Below are positions 34,809 through 45,668 of a stretch of 64,000 bases of DNA, in pieces (the stretch's first letter is position 1; each line of letters opens with the position of its first letter). A model generated the notes under the pieces. That model searched no databases. It saw only the letters and a program-made list of their open reading frames with translations, and was not told the origin of the DNA. Position numbers and translations under genes: made by a program. Where the stretch lies: contig NC_083599.1 of the NCBI RefSeq assembly GCF_020882245.1, forward strand, positions 80,533,422 to 80,597,421, written 5' to 3'. This DNA is from Rhopalosiphum padi. Its lineage: Eukaryota; Arthropoda; Insecta; Hemiptera; Aphididae.

Positions 34809-37746
34809 CCCTTTCAGTCCCAGACTTTTTTATACATAAATTTTTATTTTTATTTTTTGCTTTTTTATATAAAAATACCTCATTTAAAATAAAATAAAAA
34901 AAATTTTTTTTTTTTCAAAATTAAAAAAGTTACGGAAGTGTCCACTTTAAGAGACACTGGTTTCAAATGGTTGTAGAATTATAATAATTGCGATACTAAG
35001 AATAAAATGAAAACCTTTTTATTTTTAACATTACATAATATTTATAAAATAATAATAATCAATCTTTAACTTTTATCATCATCAATAACAATATTAACAA
35101 TTTTAAAAATATAAAATAAAATAAAATAATACAAACCATAACAACATTTTTGTAATAAATAAAAATGTAAAAATTAATAAAATAAATTTTTTCTGCTAAA
35201 TAAAACACTAGGGATTTAAAATTTTTAAATTTTAAAAATATACATTTGATAATTATCATTTTTGGTGGTAATTCAAAAAACAGTTACTTGTTTTGTCTAA
35301 ACATAAATGGACGTTACACTTGATGCAAAACACGTGAGTTTTTCTACCTTTTTTCACACAATTTCGGTTCTTACATCTTGATGGAAAGTTTTTTTCGTCA
35401 AACCCAGGCAAATGGTCAACTTGGTCAAAGCGAACCTCATCTAATTGACGAGTAGAGTTAATTTTTGCCGCTTTAGAAGTTGGTTCGTCTTCATTTCCAT
35501 TACTTCGTGGTCGTCCTTTTCTTTTGGGTGTTAAAGGTTTGCCTACTCGAATTAAATTTTCACCTAGATCCATTCTAAAGTGTAAGAGGTCTTTTATATT
35601 TTTTTTCGGTATTTTAAAATGCTCTGCATCCTTTAAATATTGTATCCAACAGTTAGTTACAATCAAATCCACAGCGTGGACAATCATCCTCATAGTCCAT
35701 TTTTTAGATCGAATAAATGTCCTATAATAACTAATCAATTGATCGACTTTATCAACACCACCCATCGATTGATTGTATAATGCTACAATTTCAGGTCTTT
35801 CGACATCAACATATAATTTTGTCTTTTTATCCCAACGTTGAATAGTTTCCGAATTTCCCGATCCAACAAAGTTTGAAACTAACGTCACTGCTCGCGTGTC
35901 AAACCATTTGACTAAACACAAATTGCAATTTTCCATATTCGTAGAAATTTCATACGCAGTTCCTCTACCCATTCGGGACATTTGTTTATCAGACAAAAGC
36001 GGAGGTTTTACAAAACGGTTTGTTCTGACAGTTCCAATAGCATAAATTTGTTTTTGGCTTAATTGTTCCATCAAATTAAATGTCGAAAAAAAGTTATCAA
36101 AAAATAAAAAATGTTTATTTTTTTCAACATATTTTGTCAAATGTAAGACTACACTTGCACCCAATCCAAATTGTTTAAGTATATTTTGATCTATCTCTGT
36201 CGTATTACCTTGATACAAAAGAATATTATAAACCATGCCACTAGAACCACAAAGAAGAAATGCTTTTATGCCCCAAGGACATGGTTTTCCTTTGACATAC
36301 TGTTTCATTTGTAAATGACCTTTAAACGGTATCATCTGTTCGTCAACACTCAAATTTCTTTCTTTGGATATTGACTTAATTTTATTGTTAATTGCGTCAT
36401 AAATAGGCCGAACTTTAATAAATTTGTCTGTGTTATTGCGAGGAATATTACTATTGTCAATTAAATGGAAATTTGATCGTAATGAAAAAAATCGGTTTCG
36501 CGCCATACTATCCCTAACGAGTTTGACTTGGTAAAAATCTTCCCAGTACATTCGAATTCGTGGGTATTTGAGACAACCCATTAAAATATGTATACCGATA
36601 AATCTTTTTATTTCAGATGAATCAGTTGGTTTAAATCTACTTTGCTGTTTCTGAACAGAATATAAATTAGTAAAATAAGCCATATTTGAAAAATCTGTGT
36701 CATCGAGATATTCTGTGAAATAATCTAATACACTAGGCATTTCAGAAGGATATATCATGTCTTCTAAATCATCTAAACTAATGTTAGGTTGTTTAAAAGG
36801 GCTTGCCTGCCATTTAATTTGATTTTTATTAGATATGACAAATGGTTCGGGTGTAATATTAGCAATATTAGGTTCTGGTGATGGTAAATTAAATTCTAAT
36901 TGTTCCGGCAAAACGGAATCATGATCTATAATAAAATCTTCCCACTCATCAAACTGTCCAAGTAAATTATTTAGTTCTTCATTCTGAAAGTTTTCAATTA
37001 TTTCTTCGTCTGACTCATCAAGATCAGATACGGTTCCGTCACCAAGTAAATTTAAAATGTCGTTTTCACCCAAACCATTTGCCATTATAAAAAATATTTA
37101 TATAATTTTTAGTAATATATTATTGGTATATATGATATTATTATATTATAACAATACTTTACAAATAAATAAATTTATATTTTATTACCTATTGTAATAA
37201 ATAATTATAATTACTAGTTACTACCAAATTACGACATACCACATACGTGTTGTCCAGCCGTTCGGCGCATAAATACGTATGTATAATATAATATTGTGAT
37301 ATGCGATACGTAATACTCGTAATAGTATTGGTATCACACTATCGAAGCAGACCGTTGGGACCCGGTGTCTCTTTAAAGAGACATGCAGTTAAACAGCTGT
37401 TTTTCACTATTCAATCGGAATTTAGCGTTGGAAACGGTTTAAATATTATTTGTCATATGTAGGCCATGGAAGAAAAAATAATACGATGTGTAAATTCTTA
37501 TAAACGACAAATTATACATGATAAAGATATTCCAAATACCGATTTTTTTCATAGCCAATTCTTGTCAAATATAATCGTTTATAAAAACGTGTATACTGAT
37601 TGTGTACCAAAATCGATATTTTTATTCGATTCTACGTAATATTATTTACAAGAATACACTGTTATCACATTTATTTAAAATATAACGCTTTAGTTATGAA
37701 TTACGTAAGCCGATGTCTCTTAAAGTAGACAAGGGGACTCAAAGGG
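34809..37746. mobile_element. Complete piggyBac element
   Basis: TTAA target sites at 34805-34808 and 37747-37750. Termini CCCTTTCAGTCCC (left) and CCCTTTGAGTCCC (right, inverse). Subterminal copies of TGTCTCTTTAAAGAGACA-type palindromes occur near 34940, 37372 and 37715. The single intact transposase gene makes it a good candidate for an autonomous, recently active element. Confidence 0.95.
35256..37085 (-). CDS. piggyBac transposase, intact (609 aa)
   Basis: Cut-and-paste transposase acting at TTAA sites. An acidic N-terminal region (residues 1-80) precedes the DDE_Tnp_1_7 core. The three expected catalytic aspartates are visible: D248 (NLSVDEQMIPFKG), D330 (FLFFDNFFSTF) and D445 or D448 (SMGGVDKVDQL). 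A basic segment near 518-527 (TPKRKGRPRS) could be a nuclear signal. The C-terminus has the cysteine-rich zinc-binding domain (CKNRNC, CIKC, HLCLD, C602). Length is normal for the family and there are no stops or shifts. The start ATG at 37085 lies about 660 bases inside the right terminus. Confidence 0.95.
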   Translation of the reverse strand: MANGLGENDILNLLGDGTVSDLDESDEEIIENFQNEELNNLLGQFDEWEDFIIDHDSVLPEQLEFNLPSPEPNIANITPEPFVISNKNQIKWQASPFKQPNISLDDLEDMIYPSEMPSVLDYFTEYLDDTDFSNMAYFTNLYSVQKQQSRFKPTDSSEIKRFIGIHILMGCLKYPRIRMYWEDFYQVKLVRDSMARNRFFSLRSNFHLIDNSNIPRNNTDKFIKVRPIYDAINNKIKSISKERNLSVDEQMIPFKGHLQMKQYVKGKPCPWGIKAFLLCGSSGMVYNILLYQGNTTEIDQNILKQFGLGASVVLHLTKYVEKNKHFLFFDNFFSTFNLMEQLSQKQIYAIGTVRTNRFVKPPLLSDKQMSRMGRGTAYEISTNMENCNLCLVKWFDTRAVTLVSNFVGSGNSETIQRWDKKTKLYVDVERPEIVALYNQSMGGVDKVDQLISYYRTFIRSKKWTMRMIVHAVDLIVTNCWIQYLKDAEHFKIPKKNIKDLLHFRMDLGENLIRVGKPLTPKRKGRPRSNGNEDEPTSKAAKINSTRQLDEVRFDQVDHLPGFDEKNFPSRCKNRNCVKKGRKTHVFCIKCNVHLCLDKTSNCFLNYHQK

Positions 37747-37750
37747 TTAA

Positions 37751-38139
37751 AATAGTAAATAAAAGTTTTAATTTAAACAATGAGTTTCAGTATGCGATAA
37801 AAAAAGTATCTATTAATAGAAAATGTTAACAATTCCAAAAAAAAAAAAAACTATTAGCTATTAATAATAACATACAGTCAACGCCAATGACATCCCATAA
37901 TCGGTGTATCGCTTTTATAATATTTAATTGTTTTATCTTATTTATAAGCTTCGGATAATAATTTTTAATATTTTTATACGAATATAATTCAGCGTATTTA
38001 TATTAGAACAACTATAACAACGGCTGGATTTTTTGGTTAAAACTGTATTTTGTGTTAATTACACTATTATAGCTGTGATTAGTATTTACGTTAATTAGTA
38101 CACTCACTAAAGTTTGAAATCTCTAATTTAAATTAAACT
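37751..38139. other. AT-rich leader of the next gene
   Basis: No coding sequence seen. It lies just upstream of a minimal coding exon (ATG GCA CAC) at 38140-38148 and probably contains that gene's promoter. Confidence 0.35.
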
Positions 38140-38236
38140 ATGGCACACGTAAGTAAACGTTTTATTTTATACAATTGTATGATTATTACTTATAAATAAG
38201 TACTAAAAAGTTAAAACAATTTTATTATGTTATAAG

Positions 38237-40661
38237 TAGAGTTAGGATGTTGATGACCCAAAAAACACACAAAAATGCCCTAAAAAAAATGCAAAAAAGC
38301 CCTAAAAAAAGTGCAAAAATGCCCTAAAAACTTCAAAAAATGACCTTAAAAATTATCTAAAATACTAATTAAGTAAGTGAAAAAACTTATTTATAAATAA
38401 TAATTTTTATTAGAGATATGGGTATAAATAAATTTCAATATTAAAAATAAATTAAAAAGTAAAATATAAATAAAAAAAAATAATATTAAAAATATTTTCA
38501 TTATTAGTGTTGGGATGTTGATGTTATAATAATATTCATATTGCATTGTTGCATTGTACAATTAATATGTGTCTGATGTTATCAAACAAAATATGACGAC
38601 GTCGATCAGTTAATAAATTTTTGTATGATGAAAAACTTCTTTCAACATCAACGGACGTTATGGGTGCATACTTGAAGTAGGTCATGTCATCAGTAGTTAA
38701 ATCTTCTGGAATATCTTCTCCTCTTGCGCTTTTGCCATCTAGCATTTCAGAGATGTTAGTTACAATTTTAAATCCATTATTCTTTAAAATGACATTCTCC
38801 ATTTTGGTTGCTATTGTTTGTCCAATTTTATTTGGAGCTTTTTGGATTAAAGACTCAATTTTTTTTATGCATTTAATTGACTGATAATAACATCCCAGAC
38901 GTCTCTAACTGAGTTATTTCCGAAGGTATAAATCCAAAGTTAGATTTTAAATAAATTAAATTTGTTTCCAAACTTGGGTTTAACACTTGTTCTATTGCGT
39001 CTTTAATTGCGACTGAATCATTTTTGTCTAATTCCAGAATCACTTTTTTTATATCAGATAAATGCTCACAATAATAATTTGCTGCATTTATCCATGTTCC
39101 CCAGCGCGTGAGTACGGGTTCAGGTGGCAAAGGAATTCCGGGAGCAATAGTTTTAAAAATTTCTACTCGATATGGCGCTTTCAGAAATACTTTTTTAACA
39201 TTTGATATAAGTTTATTTATATCTTGAAAATTTGTCCTAATTTCTTCAGCCACTCTATGAACCGCATGTGCCATGCAAGTTACGTGTATCATTTTGGAAT
39301 ATAGGTTTTGTATAACTTTTCCTGCTTTTACCATGTATGGAGCTGCGTCAGATAAAAAAAGTAAAACGTTGTCATGTTTAATACCAAGAGGCCATAGTAT
39401 AAACATAGATTTATCAAACATTTTGGCGATTGTTGAATTATTTGCTTTTTCCAAAACGTCGGTATGCAGCAAAAATATTTTTCCAGCGTTTTCTAATTCC
39501 AAAGTCCCAATAACGACATTTACCACGTATCGCCCTTCAACATCTGTTGTTTCGTCCATGCTGACCCAAATTTTTTTATTTCCAACGTAGTCTCGAATTT
39601 TTTGCATTGTATCATTGTAACATAATTCAACATAATTCTTACGTAAAGTTGACTCATCTGGGATATCAACTTTAATATATTTTTCTAAAAATTTTCGAAA
39701 GTGTTCGTTGTTTAATTTATTAAGCGGAATATTAGCTAATAATAATGTTTGACATAGTTCCAAATTAAATGACGATTTTTTTGATGTAATACTTGTATCA
39801 GTCAGCAATAATTGAGTTTTTGGTTTTTCGCTTTCTTTTTGTCGCTCAACTCCCCGAGTATGTTTTTCTCGACTTATGTGTTGTTCTACAGTAAATCGTT
39901 TCAATGCTGAGACTTTAACATTACACACTTTACAAAATAACACTTCACCATCACTAGAAAAAATATTGTTCCCGTATTCATTGACATAACTGTGTAAACG
40001 GCTACTTACAGACGATTTTGCTTTCGGCATGTTTAAAATCGTATAAAATTGAAAAATATCGGTTAAATGGTGACGGTGAATGCCGAAACACTACTGACAA
40101 TAGTTCCTTTTACTGCAATTATAAGCACGTCAATCAATAGGTCTAATGTCTATGTCAATTTAATCTTGTTTATCGGATTTATTCCATACAATTTATAAAT
40201 ATAACACTCGATAAGCGTGTATGATCCATGTATGTGTGAAAGAGCACTCGTTTCATCAATATATAACACTCAAAGAGTAAATCTTATCGGAACGCGATAA
40301 AATGATATAAATTTTTAATAATAGTCCAAATCCAAAGTTAGATTTTAATAAATTAAATTTGTTTCCAAACTTGGATGTAACATTTGCCCTAAAATCTATA
40401 ATTTGTGAAAAAATGCCCCACATTGTATAAAAAGTACGAAAAATGCCCTAAAAGATGAAAAAATGACTTGAAAATGTTGAAAATTGACGTTAAAAAACAA
40501 AAAAAATGCATTTATAGCTAAAAATGCAAAAAATGCAAAAAAATGCAAAATAAAATTAGAATATTCTGCATCAAGGGAGCATGAAACAAATTTTTAGCTA
40601 GGATAGCATTGTACAGAATAAAAGGAAAAAAAATGCAAAAGTCATCAACATCCTAACTATA
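38237..40661. mobile_element. hAT element with AAAATGCCCTAAAA-rich ends
   Basis: Termini TAGAGTTAGGATGTTGATGAC and (inverse right) TATAGTTAGGATGTTGATGAC. The TSD GTTATAAG is identical at 38229-38236 and 40662-40669. Repeated AAAATGCCCTAAAA/AAAATGCAAAA motifs fill both ends (38275-38350 and 40385-40640). 2,425 bp, with one transposase gene on the minus strand. Confidence 0.95.
38536..40030 (-). pseudogene. hAT transposase, CGGBP1-like group, one frameshift
   Basis: From 40030: a BED-like finger (LFCKVCNVKVS, VEQHISREKH), then the RNase-H core with WVSMDETTDVEGR (first Asp), LFLSDAAPYMVKAG (second Asp), HVTCMAHAVHR and LTRWGTWINA. The C-terminal block ITSVDVERSFSSYKNLLTDRR carries the catalytic Glu. 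A one-base slip near 38865 separates the main frame from the last 88 codons. The length (about 490 aa) matches the short CGGBP1-like hAT group. Near-intact. Confidence 0.85.
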
Positions 40662-41076
40662 GTTATAAGTTTTGAATTATAATATTATGTCAGGGAATAC
40701 GTCGAGGATGGAAAATATTGTCCATCTTAAAAAGTGATGAAGAAAATCACACAGCCATTTCTAAAAACAGAGAAAAGGTTGCAAAATGGTTGGATACACT
40801 TCCAATTGTTTATGAAAATGACATAGTGCAACCTCAAGTTGGTATTAAAAGTAATATTACGACTTCTGCAGTCGATGATAAAATTGTTCAAAATCTTGAA
40901 AATGTTGAAAGTACAATGAATGTGGACGAATTACTCAATTTATTTGATGGTAATGAATGTTTCGAAATGGATATAACAGAATTAGACGAGGGAAAAAAGT
41001 GTCAAAGTAATCTTTAACTGGACAATAACGAAGTTTCCATTGATCATTTAAGTGTACACATTGAAGGTAATATTCA

Positions 41077-42645
41077 CAAAGGTGGGCATTAACTAGTTAA
41101 AAAGTTAAAGTTAATTTAAAAAGTTAATTTTTTTTTAACTTTTTAACTTATCTAGTTAGTTTGTTTTATAATCAACTTATGAACTTAACTAGTTTAATTT
41201 ACAGTTGAAATAACTTAGCTTTTCTCAGTTGATTTAAAAAAAAAACCAATAAGTTAAAAACATTTTGAAATTTTTCGTTTTTACGTAAATATTGCTATAA
41301 TAGTAATATCTACGTATAAACGAAATATTATCTGATATTATCAGTATAAAAATAAAAATAAAACTTAAATTGGAAAGAAAATTCTAAAAATAACTTGAAA
41401 ACTAAATTATCGTTTAAAGTACCTATATAGTTATAGTTGTGTATAATATATATATACATGATAATATTATGCCGGTCTATACTTGTAGACAATATTATGA
41501 ATTATAGTACGCTTGCATCGACCAGTCCCTTACGTTGTTTGTAAATCGTAATCGACTTTATCATAATCGTCATTCATTTACCTACCGTGTGCGATATTTA
41601 TTTAGTCCATTCGTTATATTGACATATTGTTTTAATATTATATGGTAGACATTTTATATTTCAGATTTCTTAATATTATTTATTACATTATTACTTAAAA
41701 TAATTAAAAATGTCATTAAGTACGGTAACGAGTAGTGAAAATACAAGACAACTTCAATCTTCAAATAGTTTAAAATGGTCGTGCGTTAGTTCTTTTTTTC
41801 AACAAATATTTGATACTGCAACCAATACTCGCAGTAATTCTCTAACATTTAAATGTTTGTTATGTGTACCCAGAAGAAAATTAATATCTGTTTCTCATAC
41901 TTCAAATGCCAATCTCAGAAGTCATATTAAGGTAATTATTATTTTATTTATTTTTTGTATTCTGTATTCTTTAATATTGTACCTAATTTAAATATTTAAT
42001 AATATTACAATAGTTAATAGTTTATTAATCGTACATAGTTAATAAATAAATATAATAGATTAATAATTAAGTAATGGTGTTAAATATTTTAAATATTAAA
42101 TGCTTATCTAGTGCTTAACTGTATGTCTGTATGTTACAGCTTATTCATCCACAAAAATTGAATGATTTTAATGCCACCTTTAAGATTAGAGATGACAATA
42201 GTAGTAATTCAATTAAATCAACAGTCAAGCAATTAAAACTCGAGGAAGTTGGAAAAACAGTTAAAAAATTAACTCAAACTGATTTTAATGATGCCAATTT
42301 GAAGTTGATTATAAATACAGTCTCACCATTATTTAATAAATAATAGAAAAGTAAAAGGGTATACAGTGTACATTATGATAAAAGTTCAATCAAATTGTTT
42401 TTATAATTTATAAATTAGAAAATAGGAAGACACATTCACTCTTTATTTGATTAACATAATAATTTTAAAAAAAATAGATCAACTTTTTTTTAACTGAGTA
42501 AGTTAATTTTTTTTTCTATATTAACTTTTAACTTATCGAGTTAAATTTATAATTTGTTAACTGTTAACTTTTAACTTATCGATCTTGTGTCCTCTTAACT
42601 TAACTTAACTTGAGTTAATTATTTTCATTAACTTGCCCACCTTTG
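41077..42645. mobile_element. Short hAT element encoding only a BED finger
   Basis: Termini CAAAGGTGGGCATTAAC and (inverse right) CAAAGGTGGGCAAGTTAA. The TSD AATATTCA is identical at 41069-41076 and 42646-42653. The subterminal regions are packed with TTAACT/AGTTAA repeats (41090-41250 and 42480-42640). 1,569 bp. An internal-deletion derivative of a larger hAT, inserted two bases past a 5' splice site. Confidence 0.95.
41710..42343 (+). CDS. BED zinc-finger protein, truncated hAT transposase (141 aa)
   Basis: Exon 1 (41710-41931) and exon 2 (42140-42343) are joined by a GTAATT...TTACAG intron in phase 0. The product has a BED finger: LKWSCVSSFF, CLLC, then NLRSHIKLIHP. It stops shortly after the finger, at TVSPLFNK, just where the catalytic core of a full hAT transposase would begin. 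It keeps the DNA-binding part and lacks the catalytic and dimerisation parts, so if expressed it could bind the ends of related elements without mobilising them (inference). Confidence 0.75.
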
Positions 42646-42653
42646 AATATTCA

Positions 42654-43225
42654 TAATAGTTTATTATTATTTTAATAAAATTAGTAGGGAGCGGATTTCT
42701 GTGCTCTAAAAAATTGAAAAATATGCTTACACATTATGTGTTATAAAATATAAAAATATGCTTAGAATTTAAAAAGTATACATTAATAAAAATTAAATTA
42801 AATTAATTAATTTAAACTTTATTTTGTAATATAATATGAAATATTTAAAAGAGTAAGTCATAATTAAAATTTAACATTGTGTAGTACAAACTGTTAGTTA
42901 ATCTAAGAACTTACGAAGTAAGTATACGGAAAAATACACTTAATCACGCTTAACTTTGATGTCATAAATACAATAATAATAATTAAAATTTGTCCGGTAA
43001 ATTGGTGTTGAAAAGACTGCTCTTTAGACATGATAATTATTTTAATGACATTAATACTAAATAAGTTAAAAACATACAATTTTCGAAAATTTCAAATTCA
43101 TACCATAAATAGCATAACAACTGTTCAAATAATTACTACAATTTTATTAAATATTTAAATCACCAAAAAATGTTTTTTTAAAATAATTTTGTTTTTAATT
43201 AGGAAAATAATATTTTAACTTTTAA
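42654..43225. other. Intronic AT-rich sequence
   Basis: Lies between exons of the transposase-like gene. No coding sequence or second element with recognisable ends was found. Confidence 0.4.
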
Positions 43226-45047
43226 ATGTTTTTTAATAATGAAAAAGAAGATCAATTTTTTGGAGAGAGTAGAACTAGAAAAAAAAGAATCGGGAATCAA
43301 AAAAAATTAAATGCAATGAACAGAGTAAGTGGCAAATCCTATAAAACTAGAAAAGGTGAAACAGTTAATGAAAAAGTATTACTACCGAATCCGTGTTTGG
43401 AAATGAAATGTCAAAATAAATGTGTTAAAGTTCATAACACATTAAGAAAAGACATTTTTGATAACTTTTATACTTTAAGTTCTTGCCAACAAAAGGATTT
43501 TTTGGTATCGTGCGTGGTGACCCACGAAAAAAAAAGAAAGTACACAGAAAATGATATAAGCAGAAGAACATGTTCCAAATCATATTATTTACCAATCGAT
43601 GGTGAGTTCACCAAAGTTTGTCAACAATTTTTGATTTGCACGTTGAACATTACACAAAGAATTTTAACGTATACTGAAGAAAATCTTAATAAGACATTAA
43701 ACCAATCAAAAAAAGAGGGTCGAGGAAATTGCCCACCTAAGAACAAAACTACTCACAAAAAGCTTAAAAACGTTGATGATTTCATTAAATATTTGCCAGC
43801 TGTTCCTTCACATTACTGCAGAGCCAGTTCTAATCGAAAATATTTATTACCAGAAATGAAAAATTTAAAAAATATATTTAGAATCTACAAAGCACAGTGT
43901 GAACAGAAAAAAATAGACTATGTAAAAGAACAAGTATTTCGATATATTTTTATTTTTTATTACTAAGTATAATATTGGAATACACACACCTAAAAAAGAC
44001 AAATGCGGAACATGCGAAAAAATAAAAAATATTCCAGACGAAAATAAAACTGAGGAGGAAAAAATCAAGTTTCAAAGACATTTAAAAGATGCTGAAAGTT
44101 CAAAAAATATACACTTAGAAGAACAAAAAAAGCAAAGATGATCATTCATTCCTATGCACCAGTTTTGATCTACAAAAAGTCCTCAACACGCCTCACGGAA
44201 ATAGTATGTTATTGTATTATTCAAGAAAATATTCTGTTTACAATGACTCATTCTACGAAAGTCGTACAAAGAATGGATATTGTTTCATTTGGGGAAAAGA
44301 AAATGGTCAACGTGGAGCTAATGAGATTTGTTCGATAATTGTTAAATATTTAACGATTGTTGACGAGAGAGCCGAAATTAAAAAAGCATCACTATACTGC
44401 GACTCATGTCTAGGACAAAATAAAAACCATCAAACATTATCTGCAATATTTTGGTTCATTTTGTACAAATCTTAAAATATTCAGGAAATAACTATTACAT
44501 TTTTGCAACCTGGTCATACTTACATGCCTGTTGACTCTGTTCATGCTACCATTAAGTCAAACTTGAAAAATAAATTTGTTTGGGCACCTTCAGAATGGCC
44601 GACAATTATGGTAAATACAAGAATAAATCCAAAACCATGTGAAGTATTTACGATGAGTCATGACGATTTCATGGATTTTAAATTATTACAACGTACACTC
44701 TTTCCAAAATTAAATTTAAAAAATGGAAAAAAATTCAGTGATGTAAAAAAGTTTATTTTTCAAAGTCAAGGGACATTAAAATATCATTTGGGTATGAGTT
44801 TGTATGCTGAGTTTGAAATTTTAAACATCGCGGCAAAAAGAACAAAAAAACAAACAATAGAAATGGTGTATTGGTACATGCATACAAATCAAAATTATCA
44901 ATATCAGAAGCGAAGTACAATGATTTAGTCAAACTCTGTGAAACAAATTCAATTCCGCCAAGATATCACCAGGAATATTTATCTATGTTACGTAAAAATA
45001 CTATTATAGATGTATTGCCTGCAGAAACTGACGACGAGGACGGAAAC

Positions 45048-45390
45048 AACCTACAGGTAATATAGCCTGTTTTTATAATTTTTATTAACTTATATTTTTA
45101 TTCAAGAAGTGAATTTTTATATTTTTTTTTAGGATGAAAACAACCTGGTATAATACATTTAAAATTTTTTTTTATTATAACTCGAAAAGTGAATTTTAAT
45201 TTTGTTAATTTTTTTTAAGTCAAATACAACTTGTTTTAATAGTAATAATTATTTTTTTTATTGAAATTTGTGAAATTAATTTTATTTTGTTTACTTTCCC
45301 AAGTAAAAAATAGTCTGATTTATTAATTTAAATAGTTTTCATTATTATTTGAAAAATTATTTTATTTTGCTTAATTTTTTTTTTCAAGTC
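45048..45390 (+). repeat. Degenerate ~85-bp exon-intron tandem repeat
   Basis: Four diverged units begin near 45048, 45137, 45219 and 45302. The pattern is GAAACAACCTGGTATAATA, an AT-rich stretch, then AAGTGAATTTTAATTTTGTTAATTTTTTTT. In the first two units the start is coding (GNNLQ, DENNL) and the T-rich end with TTTTTTAG is a splice acceptor, so an exon plus an intron was duplicated in tandem. Confidence 0.6.
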
Positions 45391-45668
45391 GATGTAAAAA
45401 TTACTACTTAACCCGTCGTTGGTCGCGTCTTTTTTTTGTACTCCTTTGGTCGCGTGGTGAGAGATTCTCTCACTTTCTTCAATAAGTCTTATAATATGTA
45501 ATAAACTACCAAAACACATTTATTATATAAATGAGCACTTATAAACTATATACATATATTTCAGTATTTATATATTTTTCTTTTTTACAAAATACATTAC
45601 ACATTACAATTTGAATAATCGAGCATTAACATATTGTTGTTACTAAAAAAAAAAATAATTAAAATTTT

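Larger units (their letters stand above)
38140..45154 (+). pseudogene. Unclassified transposase-like gene (SCxGQNKN family), interrupted by two hAT elements
   Basis: Proposed exons: 38140-38148, 40694-41066, about 43250-45056, and a tiny 45134-45151. Exon 2 encodes RRGWKILSILKSDEEN and an acidic stretch. Exon 3 encodes VPSHYCRASSNRKYL, CGTCE, SFDLQKVLNTP, LYCDSCLGQNKNHQT and QPGHTYMPVDSVHATIKS, an order found in a widespread arthropod repetitive family that looks like an RNase-H-fold transposase (Asp in FDLQ, Asp in CDSC, Asp/His in GHTxMPxDSxH). Lesions: TAA at 41015-41017, a frame break near 43950, slips near 44140, TAA at 44473-44475. Both hAT insertions sit in introns. The superfamily and catalytic assignment are inference. 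Confidence 0.58.

Noticed and set aside
35059..35259. Open frame downstream of the intact piggyBac gene
   Set aside because: AT-rich 3' untranslated sequence with biased Ile/Phe/Lys composition.
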